64,000 nucleotides of DNA from Kribbella amoyensis (GCF_007828865.1 NZ_VIVK01000001.1:2356001-2420000), one strand, 5' to 3'. Positions 8,058 through 17,399 are shown, numbered from the stretch's first letter. Notes: generated by a model from the sequence alone, not told the origin. Made by a program: numbers and translations.

Positions 8058-8450
8058 CTACTGCCGCCCCACGAACTCGGTGAACTCGGTCTCGATCCGC
8101 TCGGCCTGCCGGACATAGATGCGCGCGGCAACATAAACGACCGGGTAGACGAGCACGCCGAGCAGCAACCACGGCAGCGGTACCCCGACGACGGCGAGTG
8201 TCCGGGTCGCGGGGACGAGGAAGAAGAGCAACGGGAGTCCGCCGAGGACGACCACGGCACCGCCGATCACCGCGAGCGTGAGGCGGAGCTGCGACTGGAT
8301 CAGCGAGTGCATGTAGACCTCGCCGACCCGGGTCTGCTCGTCGATCTCCCGGGTCCCGGTGTGCGACGTACTGCGCTGCGCCGCACTCGTCCGCGGACTG
8401 GTGACGCGGACGCGCCGTGGGACCGGGGCCGGGTCGTCGGGCGCGGGCAC
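8058..8450 (-). CDS. Small DUF485-like membrane protein
   Basis: A 130-residue protein with a charged N-terminal segment of about 50 residues, then two transmembrane helices (LTLAVIGGAVVVLGGLPLLF and PLPWLLLGVLVYPVVYVAA) and a basic-acidic tail YVRQAERIETEF. It has the size, topology and position of the DUF485-type partners of sodium:solute symporters. GTG 8450 lies one base after the response-regulator stop (TGA-C-GTG), which supports the start, and its own stop touches the symporter ATG. ATG at a later His-Ser-Leu-Ile segment is an alternative start. Confidence 0.72.
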   Translation of the reverse strand: MPAPDDPAPVPRRVRVTSPRTSAAQRSTSHTGTREIDEQTRVGEVYMHSLIQSQLRLTLAVIGGAVVVLGGLPLLFFLVPATRTLAVVGVPLPWLLLGVLVYPVVYVAARIYVRQAERIETEFTEFVGRQ

Positions 8451-8451
8451 G

Positions 8452-9198
8452 TCAGCCCCGCAGCGACGTCGAACGGACCAGCAGGTCGCGCAGTTCGCGG
8501 GTGTGCCGGCGGCTGACCGGGAGCCAGTCCTCCCCGACCCGGACCGCGCACCGGCCGCCGTCCACCCGCATCTCGTCCACGTGCGCGAGCGCGACCAGGG
8601 TGCTGCGGTGGATCCGGGTGAACCCCGCGTCCCGCCAGCGCTCCTCCAACGTACTCAGCGGGACCCGGACGAGGTGCGAGTTCTGGCCCGTGTGCAACCG
8701 CGCGTAGTCGCCCTGCGCCTCGACGTACCGGACCGTGGACCGCTGGACGAACCGGGTCACCCCGGCCAGCTCGACCGGGATCACCTCGTCGTCGGTCTCG
8801 TCCGGTGACTGCACCACCTGCGGACCACCCGCGCTGACCACCCGGCGGACCGCCTCGGCCAGCCGTTCGGCGCGGACCGGTTTCATCACGTAGTCGGTGG
8901 CGTCCAGGTCGAACGCGGCCACCGCGTGCTCGTCGTACGCGGTGACGAAGACGATCTGTGGGCGGCTGGCGAACTTGGACAGCACCCGGGCCAGGTCGAT
9001 GCCGTCGAGCCCGGGCATCTTGATGTCGCAGAACACCACGTCGAGATCGGCGCCCTGCAGGATCTTGAGCGCGTCCGGGCCGTTCGACGCAGTTCTGATC
9101 TCGCCGATCCGCGGGTCCTGGGACAACAGGTACACCAGCTCGGCCAGAGCGGGCTCCTCGTCGTCGGCGACCAAGGCGCGGAGAGGGGTGTCGGCCAT
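8452..9198 (-). CDS. LytTR-family response regulator
   Basis: A 248-residue regulator. An N-terminal receiver domain has the acidic pair DDEE near residue 12 and phospho-acceptor Asp in VVFCDIKMPG, with the conserved T and K in VFVTAYDEHAV and YVMKPV. The C-terminal LytTR DNA-binding domain contains VRYVEAQGDYARLHT, FTRIHRSTLVAL and VSRRHTRELRDL. It lies between the kinase (65 nt upstream) and the small membrane/symporter genes. LytS/LytT-type pairs next to carboxylate transporters commonly sense the transported acid or a related metabolite, which is the inference here. Confidence 0.92.
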   Translation of the reverse strand: MADTPLRALVADDEEPALAELVYLLSQDPRIGEIRTASNGPDALKILQGADLDVVFCDIKMPGLDGIDLARVLSKFASRPQIVFVTAYDEHAVAAFDLDATDYVMKPVRAERLAEAVRRVVSAGGPQVVQSPDETDDEVIPVELAGVTRFVQRSTVRYVEAQGDYARLHTGQNSHLVRVPLSTLEERWRDAGFTRIHRSTLVALAHVDEMRVDGGRCAVRVGEDWLPVSRRHTRELRDLLVRSTSLRG

Positions 9199-9263
9199 GG
9201 GCGACAGGTTAGGGCACTGGCCTCTTACGGGCACCCGGTCGCGGCGGGTGGGCGGTGCCGTTC

Positions 9264-10394
9264 TCAGGCCGACGCGTGCACGCCCGACGAGTACTTCGGG
9301 ACGCGGAAGCTCACCTTGGTCCCCGCGTCGACCGCTGTCTCCACCACCAGGCCGTACGCGTCCCCGTACACCTGGCGCAGCCGCGCATCCACGTTGCCGA
9401 GGCCGACCGAGTCGCTGCTGGACTCGCCGGACAGGGCCGCGCGGATCACCTCGGGATCGCTGCCGGCGCCGTCGTCCTCCACGCTGATCTCCGCCTCCGA
9501 CCCACGGTCCATCGCCCGCAGCGTGATCCGCCCGGACCCGGTCGTCCCCTCCAGCCCGTGCCGTACAGCGTTCTCCACCAGCGGCTGTACGACGAGAAAC
9601 GGGATCGCCACCGACAACACCTCGGGCGCGACCAGCAGGGAGACGGTCAGGCGTTCGCCGAACCGCGCCTGCTCGAGGACGAGGTACCGCTCCACGTTGC
9701 GCAGCTCGTCCGCCAACGTGGTGAACTCGCCGCCCCGGCGGAGTGCGTACCGGGAGAAGTCGGCGAACTCGAGCAGCAGTTCCCGGGCGCGCTCCGGGTC
9801 GGTCCGCACGAACGACGCGATCGCGGCGAGCGCGTTGTAGATGAAATGCGGACTGATCTGGGCACGGAGCGCGCGCAGCTCGGCCTCCATCGCCCGGGTG
9901 CGCTCCTTGTTGAGCTCGGCCAGCTCCACCTGACCGGAGACCCAGCGGGCCACCTCCTCCGTCGCCCGGACCAGCGCGGCCGACGAACGCGGGCTGTACG
10001 CGAGCAGGACGGCGACCACGCGGTCCTCCGTGACGATCGGCGCGACCACCGCGGTACGGATGGGACACTGTGGGTCCCCGCAGGCCACGTCGTGCGCACC
10101 GAGTACGGCGGTCCGCCCGGTGCGCAGGGTCTGAGCTGCGATGGCCTTGGCGTCGACGCGGTGGTTCGACTCGTACGGACCGCCGACTCCGTCCCACGCG
10201 AGGACGCCGGACCCGTCACAGATCGCGATGGCCGCGGTGCCGAGCAGGTCACGCAGGTGCTTGCTCGCCTTGCCGGCGGCGGCCGGTGTCAGCCCCTCCC
10301 GCAGGCTCGGGGAAGCGAGCGACGCGGTGTGCAGCGTCGCGTACGTGGCCTTGTCGGCCTGAGTCCCGAAGTGCTTCCGCCGCCGCGCGAACAT
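9264..10394 (-). CDS. LytS-type sensor histidine kinase with GAF-like input domain
   Basis: A 376-residue kinase starting MFARRRKHFG at 10394. Residues about 30-165 form a soluble GAF-like sensor (KHLRDLLGTAAIAICDGSG, RTAVVAPIVTEDRVVAVLLAY) and no transmembrane helix is seen, unlike classical LytS. The phospho-acceptor region is LRAQISPHFIYNALAAI, typical of the His_kinase family, followed by the ATPase boxes LVENAVRHGL and SVGLGNVDARLRQVYG. It is the partner of the LytTR regulator downstream. Cytosolic sensing of a metabolite or redox ligand is inferred; the Cys pair in DVACGDPQCP is a possible sensor site. Confidence 0.9.
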   Translation of the reverse strand: MFARRRKHFGTQADKATYATLHTASLASPSLREGLTPAAAGKASKHLRDLLGTAAIAICDGSGVLAWDGVGGPYESNHRVDAKAIAAQTLRTGRTAVLGAHDVACGDPQCPIRTAVVAPIVTEDRVVAVLLAYSPRSSAALVRATEEVARWVSGQVELAELNKERTRAMEAELRALRAQISPHFIYNALAAIASFVRTDPERARELLLEFADFSRYALRRGGEFTTLADELRNVERYLVLEQARFGERLTVSLLVAPEVLSVAIPFLVVQPLVENAVRHGLEGTTGSGRITLRAMDRGSEAEISVEDDGAGSDPEVIRAALSGESSSDSVGLGNVDARLRQVYGDAYGLVVETAVDAGTKVSFRVPKYSSGVHASA

Positions 10395-10411
10395 GCCAAG
10401 ACGGTAGCCGC

Positions 10412-11146
10412 TCAACCACCGGCGCGCGGCCTGAACGCCTCCAGTGCCTCGGTGTCGGAATAGGTGGACCGCACGTACTCGTCGACCCACGCCTCGCGAC
10501 CCGGGTACTTCGACTCCCGCACGATCCGCTCGGCCGCAGCTTCCGCGTCGAACGGTGCACGCCTCAACTGCACACCGTCGGCGGTGAGCAAGGCCCAGCT
10601 CGGACCAGGCGCCCCGTACGGCATCCCGACGCTGCCCGCGTTCACCACGAGCCGCCGATCCACCTGCCGCGCGAACGGCATGTGCGTGTGCCCACAAACC
10701 ACGGTCCGCACGTCAGTCGGTACGACGCTGAACACCTCCGCCCACCGCGAGATCGGACTGTCCACGAGCACCATCTCCTCGTCGTCCCGAGGCGTCGCAT
10801 GACAGAACAGAACGTCCCCGACAGTCACCGAAGTCGGCAGGCCAGCCAGCAACTCCACCTGATCAGCCCGCAACTGCGAAGCCGCCCAAGGAGTCACGGC
10901 ATCCGGCGGATCCACAGGTTCGCCGCGAGCCATCGAGACCAACTCCCGATCTGCATTCCCCCGAACCCACAAAGCCCGCGCCCCAAGCCCCACCAGCAAG
11001 TCCAACGTCTCCACCGGCATCGGCCCACTGGCAAGATCCCCAGCCAGCACAACCGTCTCAGCAGCCTGAACCTCAGGCTCGGCCAACACCGCCTCCAAAG
11101 CCGGCAGCACCCCATGAACATCGGCCAGAACAGCAACAGATCGCAT
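10412..11146 (-). CDS. Calcineurin-like metallophosphoesterase
   Basis: A 244-residue enzyme with all the metal-site blocks of the YfcE-type phosphoesterases: LADVHG, LAGDLASGP, GNADRE, CHATP, GHTHMPF and NAGSVG. Members hydrolyse phosphodiesters, but the natural substrate is usually unknown. The start MRSVAVLADVHG is at 11146, placing the first metal-binding Asp near residue 9 as expected. It follows 17 nt upstream of the kinase gene on the same strand, so it could be co-transcribed, although it has no obvious link to the transporter system. Confidence 0.88.
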   Translation of the reverse strand: MRSVAVLADVHGVLPALEAVLAEPEVQAAETVVLAGDLASGPMPVETLDLLVGLGARALWVRGNADRELVSMARGEPVDPPDAVTPWAASQLRADQVELLAGLPTSVTVGDVLFCHATPRDDEEMVLVDSPISRWAEVFSVVPTDVRTVVCGHTHMPFARQVDRRLVVNAGSVGMPYGAPGPSWALLTADGVQLRRAPFDAEAAAERIVRESKYPGREAWVDEYVRSTYSDTEALEAFRPRAGG

Positions 11147-11241
11147 ACCGCCCAGTCTGCATTTTCGGCGTGGCCCACAACCATCTACTCTGCCGTCGGC
11201 AGACAGGTGGTCTGCGGGGGTGCTTTCTGGGGGTGTGGACT

Positions 11242-12180
11242 GTGCGCCGAGCAATTATCGGCCTCACCGGTGTGGTTGTCCTGATGGCATTGTCCGGCTG
11301 CGACGCCGGCCGGGAGGAGTCTGCCGCGCATCAGACATCCGCGAGGAACACGCCGGCCCCGCTACCGGCCGGAAGCCTGTGCGACCGCGTACGGCCGACG
11401 CTTGCCGGCGACTGGAAGGCCGAGGATCAGCCGCCTGGTCCCTTTCCGCTCTCGGACGTCTGCCAGCTGACGAACTTTGCCGATCCGAACAACCGGTACA
11501 AGATCTCGGTGACGGTCCTGCCCGTTTCGGCCGCGGATGCGGCCGAGTTCCGGAAGGTCGAAGAACGCGGGCTGAAGGATCGCTTCGTCGTCGAACCGGT
11601 CGACGGCGCGGTCGGCCAGGACTCTTGGTCGGTGAATCCAGCAGCGTCCGGTCCATGGCTGGTGTTCCGGACCGGTGGACGACTGGTGAGAGTCCGCCAG
11701 AACGTCAGCGGCGAGGGGCAACTCGAAGCAGTCGAGGCCGTCGCACAGACGATCGACAGCCTGCCCGGAGGAATCCCGGCCGCGCAGGCGATTCAACGGC
11801 GCCCGGAGTGCGACCGGGGGACTGCCGCCGCGGAGCGACTGCTGGAAGCCAAGGCGTCAGCTCGGCGGGACACGTTGGTCAACGGATTCGTCACGTGTCG
11901 GTGGGGCTCGCAACGCCGAGCGGCGTCCACCGAGGGCGGCGGACCGGCCTCGGAGGCCTGGCTAGGTTTCACGAACCTGAAGGACGCCGGTGACGACTCG
12001 AGGTCCTGGGTTCGCCGAGTCGCGGTCGGCAAGGAGGGCTGGCAGCAGGACGACGGCTTCCTGGCTTACAAGATCACCGAGAACGCGTACGTCAACGCCG
12101 CCGGTTACCCCCCGTTGACGACCAAGTCCGCAAAAGTCCTCGACCTGGCCCGGGCCATCGCGCCGGCCTACCGGCGCTGA
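11242..12180 (+). CDS. Putative lipoprotein of unknown function
   Basis: Translated from GTG 11242 (preceded by a G-rich ribosome site about 8 nt away) the protein is 312 residues. It begins MRRAIIGLTGVVVLMALSGC, a signal peptide ending in a lipobox (LSGC) for lipidation at Cys20. Four further Cys, in LCDRV, DVCQL, ECDRG and TCRWG, could form two disulfides in the extracellular domain. The pattern of two repeated halves, each with Cys pairs, resembles DUF3558-type lipoproteins of actinomycetes, but I cannot confirm membership. It is divergent from the phosphoesterase and convergent with the paralogue pair at 12200. Confidence 0.75.
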   Translation: MRRAIIGLTGVVVLMALSGCDAGREESAAHQTSARNTPAPLPAGSLCDRVRPTLAGDWKAEDQPPGPFPLSDVCQLTNFADPNNRYKISVTVLPVSAADAAEFRKVEERGLKDRFVVEPVDGAVGQDSWSVNPAASGPWLVFRTGGRLVRVRQNVSGEGQLEAVEAVAQTIDSLPGGIPAAQAIQRRPECDRGTAAAERLLEAKASARRDTLVNGFVTCRWGSQRRAASTEGGGPASEAWLGFTNLKDAGDDSRSWVRRVAVGKEGWQQDDGFLAYKITENAYVNAAGYPPLTTKSAKVLDLARAIAPAYRR

Positions 12181-12199
12181 GGCCGCCGGCAGAAAGCTG

Positions 12200-13393
12200 T
12201 CAGGAGGAGAGCATGACCTGGGTGGTGGAGATGGGGGTGGCCAGTTCGCATTTGCCGGTGGGGAGGGCGCAGCGGATGAGGGCTCCCTTGGTTTCGGGGC
12301 CGTCGTCGGCTTCGATCAGGAAGTGCTGGTCGTCCTCGACGACCGTGCGTTTGAAGGAGAGGCCGCTCCATTCGCGGAGCAGGTTGCCGTTCCTGGTGTC
12401 GAGGGCGGCGGAGATGCCGTCGGCGTAGCCGTCCTGGTACGAGGGGGCGCCGACGGCGGTCTGGCGGTCGGCGGTGAAGGCGACCGGCTGGTACTCGCAG
12501 GTGCGCCACAGGCGTTTGCCGGTGGCAACTTCTGTGAGGAAGGAGCAGGTACCGGCATCACCCATCACCGTGCGGGACGAGGCGAGCAGGCCGTCCTGGC
12601 TGACGCCGATCGGGTTCGGGACCGTCTTGACCAGGGTCGAGGTGGACGTACCGGGGACCCAGCTGGACAGGTTCCAGCTCGGGGTGCCGTTCTCGTCCGA
12701 CCACTGGAACCAGACCTTGCCACCCGCGTACGCGATCACCTCGACGTGCCACGCCTTCGGCAGGCTCAGCTTGTCCCGGCGGGTCTCGTCGTCCGCCACC
12801 TCGGCGTACAGGGTGCCGCCGCGGAGTACCTCGCCGTCGGAGCTGAGCTTGGACGCCGCGTACGCCGCGGCCGACTGGTCGTCGGTGGTCACGATCGTGG
12901 TGACGTCCGGGATCCGCTCCGGCTCGTACCCGTCGTACCGGATCTTCAGCAGCTCGGTCCCGGTGCCCTTGGTGACCACCGCGAGGGCGGCGCCACCGAC
13001 TCGGGCGATCCGCTGGATCTGCTCGTTGCCGGGGATCTTCACCGGGTCCCCCGCGCCGCCGCGGATCTCACGGCCCACCAGGTACGGGATCTGCGGAGCC
13101 CGGCCGCTCGGCAGCTTGCTGAGCTTCAACGCGACCTTGGTCGGGCCCGTGTACGTCGGTCCGCTGGGCGTCATCGACGGCTTCACGGACGGGCTCGACG
13201 GAGTAGTCGACGGCGTACGCGACGGGGTACTGGACGGGGTACCGCTCGGGGTGGTGGACGGGCCCACCAGGGGCGCGGCGACGTCGCCGTCGGCCCGGGG
13301 TCCCTGCTGGTACGCGAGCACGCCCCCGATGGCGACCGCGGCGACCGCGGCCGAGGCGACGAGGGCTGCCAGTCGGGTGTTCGTCGGCCTCAT
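12200..13393 (-). CDS. Membrane-anchored or secreted beta-rich protein, downstream paralogue
   Basis: A 397-residue protein with an N-terminal signal anchor (LAALVASAAVAAVAIGGVLA), a Ser/Thr/Pro linker made of TPS repeats (residues about 45-85), then a domain rich in short strands with GG/DG turns that resembles a beta-propeller. Two Cys in CSFLTEVATGKRLWRTC probably pair. It is paralogous to the gene immediately upstream: both contain KLPSGRAPQ or KLPTGRAPQ, GALIRC or GAIIRC, and a CELATP near the C-terminus. Its ATG overlaps the upstream stop by 4 nt. Function is unknown; the linker and topology imply a role outside the cell. Confidence 0.78.
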   Translation of the reverse strand: MRPTNTRLAALVASAAVAAVAIGGVLAYQQGPRADGDVAAPLVGPSTTPSGTPSSTPSRTPSTTPSSPSVKPSMTPSGPTYTGPTKVALKLSKLPSGRAPQIPYLVGREIRGGAGDPVKIPGNEQIQRIARVGGAALAVVTKGTGTELLKIRYDGYEPERIPDVTTIVTTDDQSAAAYAASKLSSDGEVLRGGTLYAEVADDETRRDKLSLPKAWHVEVIAYAGGKVWFQWSDENGTPSWNLSSWVPGTSTSTLVKTVPNPIGVSQDGLLASSRTVMGDAGTCSFLTEVATGKRLWRTCEYQPVAFTADRQTAVGAPSYQDGYADGISAALDTRNGNLLREWSGLSFKRTVVEDDQHFLIEADDGPETKGALIRCALPTGKCELATPISTTQVMLSS

Positions 13394-14571
13394 GACCAGT
13401 CTCCCAACAGCTGTAGGTCCGATCTCGGACGGTCGGTCAGCGGCGTCGCCAGCTCGCAGCCGCCGGTACTGATGGTGCAGCGGATGATCGCGCCGCGGGT
13501 CCCCTCGCCGCTGTCGGCGACCAGCAGCAGGTGGTCGTCGTCCTCGGCCACCGCCTGGCGGAACTGCGGGCCGGTCCACTCGCGCCGGACCTTGCCGTCA
13601 GCGGAATCGAGCGCGACGACGAGCGGATCGGCGCCGCCGTTGCGGAAGTCGGGCGTACCGATGGTGGTGTTCGTGTCCGGGGTGAAACCGGCGATCGCGT
13701 AGTCGCAGGTCAGCCAGCGCCGGCTCCCCGACGGCAGCTCGGTGACCGTGGAACAGAAGTTCTGGGCCGCACCGGCGACGAAGTCCGCGGCCAGCGCGCC
13801 GGTGGGATCCACGCCGACCGGCGATCGGACGCCGCTGATCCGCTCGACGTCGCCGCTCGCCGAGTCCCAGACGTACAGGGCGCTGGTGGTCCCGTTCTGG
13901 TCGGTGTCCGCGCGGAACCAGATCTTGTCCCCGGTGACGGCCAGGACGTGCGAACCCCAGTCGTTCGGCCGCTTCAGGGTACGAACCGTGTCCCGCTCCC
14001 AGGTCACCGTGCTGCCCTTGGCGCGGGTGTTGTCGGGGTTGCTCCGGGCGGTCGCGTACGCGGCGGTCGTCTCGTCCGGCGACAGGACGAGGCTGCCGAC
14101 GTCGGGGATCGGGGTGCCGGGGCGATCTTCGGTGATGCCGGTCCGGACGAGCTCGGTCCGGCCGGAGTCGTCGGTGAGGACGGCCAGCAGGTTTCCGCCG
14201 CGGTTGGCGGCCCGCAGGATGTCCTTCCGGCCCGGGATCGTCATCGCGCGCTCGGAGGAGTTGACGCCGCCACGGGTTCCACCGGCGACGACCCGCCCGA
14301 GCCGGTACTGCAGCTGGGGTGCCCGCCCGGTCGGCAGCTTGGCGAGATCGAGCTTCACCTTGGCGGTGTCAGTCGGCGCCGTCGGTTTCGCCGTCGGCTT
14401 CGGGGTCATCGGGACCGTCGTCGGGGTCGTCGACGGGACCGGGAGCGGCGCCGCGGCGGCGGCCGGTCCGTCCACGGGGCGCCGGCGGTCGGCGGCCACG
14501 CCACCGGCGACGACGGCGAGGACCGCGACGGCGGCCAGCGTCGCGGTGACGGCGGCGTTCGGAGATCTCAC
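13390..14571 (-). CDS. Membrane-anchored or secreted beta-rich protein, upstream paralogue
   Basis: A 393-residue paralogue of the next gene with the same architecture: N-terminal hydrophobic segment (AAVTATLAAVAVLAVVAGGVA), a Pro/Thr/Lys linker and a repeated beta-strand domain, ending with a CELATP segment. GTG 14571 is used as start; a purine stretch precedes it. It is the first gene of a two-gene operon that is divergent from the Ser/Thr kinase at 14716 with a 144-nt shared promoter region. This suggests a joint envelope or signalling function, which is inference. No enzymatic motif was recognised. Confidence 0.77.
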   Translation of the reverse strand: MRSPNAAVTATLAAVAVLAVVAGGVAADRRRPVDGPAAAAAPLPVPSTTPTTVPMTPKPTAKPTAPTDTAKVKLDLAKLPTGRAPQLQYRLGRVVAGGTRGGVNSSERAMTIPGRKDILRAANRGGNLLAVLTDDSGRTELVRTGITEDRPGTPIPDVGSLVLSPDETTAAYATARSNPDNTRAKGSTVTWERDTVRTLKRPNDWGSHVLAVTGDKIWFRADTDQNGTTSALYVWDSASGDVERISGVRSPVGVDPTGALAADFVAGAAQNFCSTVTELPSGSRRWLTCDYAIAGFTPDTNTTIGTPDFRNGGADPLVVALDSADGKVRREWTGPQFRQAVAEDDDHLLLVADSGEGTRGAIIRCTISTGGCELATPLTDRPRSDLQLLGDWS

Positions 14572-14715
14572 TCTGCTCGTTCCCGGTTCTCACGGCCGGC
14601 CGGCGGGTGCCGGCCGGGGCTACTGACCCCGGTGAGACGCCGGGACCGGGCGGTTTGTTCGCCCGGCGACCGGTGCAGCGACCCGGTCGCAGGAAGGATC
14701 GAGCATAATGCGGGG

Positions 14716-16263
14716 ATGGACCAGCCAGCGCGGATCGGCCGGTACGCCCTGGTCCGCCGGGTCGGTGCCGGGGGTTTCGCGACCGTTTGGCTGGCCCGGG
14801 ACGAGCAGCTGGACGCCGAGGTCGCGGTCAAGATCCTGTCGGACAACTGGATCGACGAGGACGACGTCCGCCGCCGATTCCTGGCCGAGGGGCGGTTCCT
14901 GCGCCGGGTCGACTCGCCGTACGTCGTCGGCGTGCACGACATCGGCGAGGCGGAGGACGGCCGCCCGTACCTGGTCCTCACCTATGCCGACGGCGGGTCG
15001 CTCGCGGATCGGATCAAGGCCGGGCCGCTGGCGATCGGCGAGGTCGTCAAGGTGATCGGCCAGGTCGGCAGCGGGCTGCGCCAGTTGCATGCGCGCGGGG
15101 TCCTGCACCGGGACGTGAAACCGGCGAACGTGCTGTTCCGGACCGATCCCGCCGGTGACCGGGCGATGCTCGGCGACCTCGGGCTCGGCAAGTCGCTGGA
15201 GACCGTGTCGCAGCTGACCATGCCCGGCGGCACCCCGGCGTACGTCGCGCCCGAGCAGGTGATGGGGGACCGGCTGGACCACCGCGCCGACCTGTACTCG
15301 CTCGGCGCGGTCGCGTACGCCGCGTTCACCGGCCAGGCGCCGCACGGTGTGAACAGCCTGGGCGCCGTGATGCGCATCGACGCTCCGCCGCCTTCGATGA
15401 CGACCCTGCGGGAGGACATCCCGGAGGCGATCGACGTGGTCGTCCGGCGGGCCCTCGAACCGGATCGCGACCGGCGCTGGCCCGATCTGGCCTCCTTCCT
15501 CACCGCGTTGGACGAGGCGCACCGGACCGGCAAGATCCCCGCGGACCTGGTCCCGGCGGATCGCGAGGCGGCGACCGGCCCGGGTGCGCTCGACCAGCAG
15601 ACCCAGCTCGGCAACGCCGACCACCCGACGGTCGCCGCGAGCGCCGACACGGCCGGAGCCACAAGCGCGGCAGGGACGAGCACTGCTGAAGCCAAGAGCG
15701 CGGCGGGGACCGCGAGCGACACCGATGCGGCGACGGCAGCCGTTGAGCCGGCGGGCGGCGGTGGAACCAAGGAGCCGCGCCGGACCAGGGCCTGGCTGGT
15801 CGCCGTGGTGCTCGCCGTCCTGCTCGCCGCGGGCGGTGGGTACGGCGGGTACCAGCTCGTGATGAGCCGGCCGGTGACGGTCATCGCGGGCCGGCTGGCG
15901 GTCGACGTACCCCGCGACTGGAACCAGAAGGCCGTCGCCACCGACGAGTCAGCGTTGCTCGTCAGCACCCGGACCGATGAGTGGCAGAGCACCCGGAACG
16001 TCCCGGGCGTCTTCCTCGGCGTCGTCTCCGCCAAGGCGCTCCCGACCACGAGTGCGGCGCCGTCCGGCTGTACCGCGGCCGGTTCGACGACCGGCGAGTT
16101 CGGCGGGAAGGCCGGGGTGACCTTCGAGTACCGCTGCGCCGACGTGCTGATCAGGGAGCGCTTCGTCCAGATCTCCGCGAGCCAGCTGCTGCGGATCCAG
16201 GTCCGGACCGGTGACCCCGACACGCTGGCCGAGGTCACCGATTCGGCGACCTACACCGTCTAG
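14716..16263 (+). CDS. Transmembrane serine/threonine protein kinase
   Basis: A 515-residue Hanks-type kinase. The N-terminal kinase domain shows the Gly loop VGAGGFATV (17-25), catalytic Lys39 in VAVKIL, HRDVKPAN with Asp133, the metal site as DLG (154-156) and APE at 178-180. A low-complexity Ala/Thr linker follows, then one transmembrane helix (about 357-383) and a 130-residue extracellular domain with two Cys. There are no PASTA repeats, so it is not PknB-like. Start ATG 14716 places the Gly loop correctly. Its stop shares a CTAG tetranucleotide with the stop of the convergent gene. The external ligand is unknown. Confidence 0.93.
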   Translation: MDQPARIGRYALVRRVGAGGFATVWLARDEQLDAEVAVKILSDNWIDEDDVRRRFLAEGRFLRRVDSPYVVGVHDIGEAEDGRPYLVLTYADGGSLADRIKAGPLAIGEVVKVIGQVGSGLRQLHARGVLHRDVKPANVLFRTDPAGDRAMLGDLGLGKSLETVSQLTMPGGTPAYVAPEQVMGDRLDHRADLYSLGAVAYAAFTGQAPHGVNSLGAVMRIDAPPPSMTTLREDIPEAIDVVVRRALEPDRDRRWPDLASFLTALDEAHRTGKIPADLVPADREAATGPGALDQQTQLGNADHPTVAASADTAGATSAAGTSTAEAKSAAGTASDTDAATAAVEPAGGGGTKEPRRTRAWLVAVVLAVLLAAGGGYGGYQLVMSRPVTVIAGRLAVDVPRDWNQKAVATDESALLVSTRTDEWQSTRNVPGVFLGVVSAKALPTTSAAPSGCTAAGSTTGEFGGKAGVTFEYRCADVLIRERFVQISASQLLRIQVRTGDPDTLAEVTDSATYTV

Positions 16264-17220
16264 GGCACCAGCGACAGCAGCGACGACACCGACGCCTTGT
16301 GCAGCCGCGGGATCACGTTCAGCGTCGCCGGGTCACTTCCGTACAGGTGCGACGCGGACTCGTAGACCAGGTACGCGGTGCCGTTGTACTCGGTGATGCC
16401 CTCGGTCATGCTCGGTGCCCGGAAGCAGCTCAACGCGGCCGCGTCCAGGTCCTTCTGCCCGCGCTTCACCACGTACAGGTTGCTGCGGTTCCCGCGACCG
16501 TACGACGTGCTGTAGACGAAGTGGTTCGCGGTGACCATCAGGCCCTGTGTCTTGGTCGGGATCTCCCACGCACCGGCGACCGTGGTGAGTGTGCCGTCGT
16601 CGGCGATCTTGTACTCGTACATCGTGCCGCGGCCGTCCGCGTTGAACGTGCCGGACCACAACGAGTCGCCGTAGTCTGGTCAGGAACGAGGAGCCGGCCA
16701 CCTCCCGCGCGGTCCCGACCTGGGCGAGATAAGGCGTCCCGGCGGCCTTCAGCGCGTCGCGCAACTCGGTCAGCCGGTACTTGCGGATCGAGCTGCCGGC
16801 GCCGGACACGAACGCCCAGCCCTTGCTCGTGGTGATGCCGCCGACGTGGGACTCGGCGATCGCGACGACGCCGACGACCGAGCCGTTCGCCGGGTCGATC
16901 CCGTAGATCTGCGAGTCCGCGCCGGCCCGGTACGAGGCGACCAGCAGCAGGTTCCGGCCGGCGCCGTCCCAGTTGTACCAGGTCCCGGCGCCCTGCGGCG
17001 TGTGCGTCGACAGGTTGGGGATGCCGTGGCTGTTGCTGAACCGGGCGTCGTACTTCTTCGAGGCGGACGGTCCGTCGTAGAAGGTGGCGCCGCCGGTGGT
17101 CGCGGTGTCGCAGCTGATCGCGGCCTGCGCGACGGTGGGGGCGACGACCGGGGCGGCGACCGCGGTGAGGGCGGTCGCGGTGGCGAGGAGGGCGATTCCG
17201 AGCGGGAGACGTCGGGGCAT
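16260..17220 (-). pseudogene. Frameshifted gene for a secreted protein of unknown function
   Basis: The front frame starts MPRRLPLGIALLATATALTAVAAP, a clear signal peptide, and continues through SSFLT near 16678. It then degenerates into Arg-rich sequence. The coding signal resumes in another frame as DYGDSLWSGTFNADGRG and runs to the stop at 16260. Removing one base (the T at 16677) restores a continuous protein of about 318 residues. The protein has repeated short segments (YGIDPANGSVVGVV, YEYKIADDG) suggestive of a beta-propeller. Either the gene is recently inactivated or the base is a sequencing error. Confidence 0.75.
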
Positions 17221-17399
17221 GGGCGGAGGTCCTCTCAGGTTGGGGCGGTAACCTTCGGGAATTCCAAGGTAAGCCGGAAAATCCTCACCGGCGAGAGCTC
17301 GCGGCGGCCCAACTGAGCGTCAACAGCAGCGCGACAACGCCGCAACAACGGTCTCGACCGGCCGATGAACCGGGCGGGAGGACGCCGTACGGTAGGCGC

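Noticed and set aside
13531..14715. N-terminal extension of the kinase frame
   Set aside because: The open frame runs back through the antisense strand of the upstream paralogue; the conserved kinase Gly loop fits a start at 14716.
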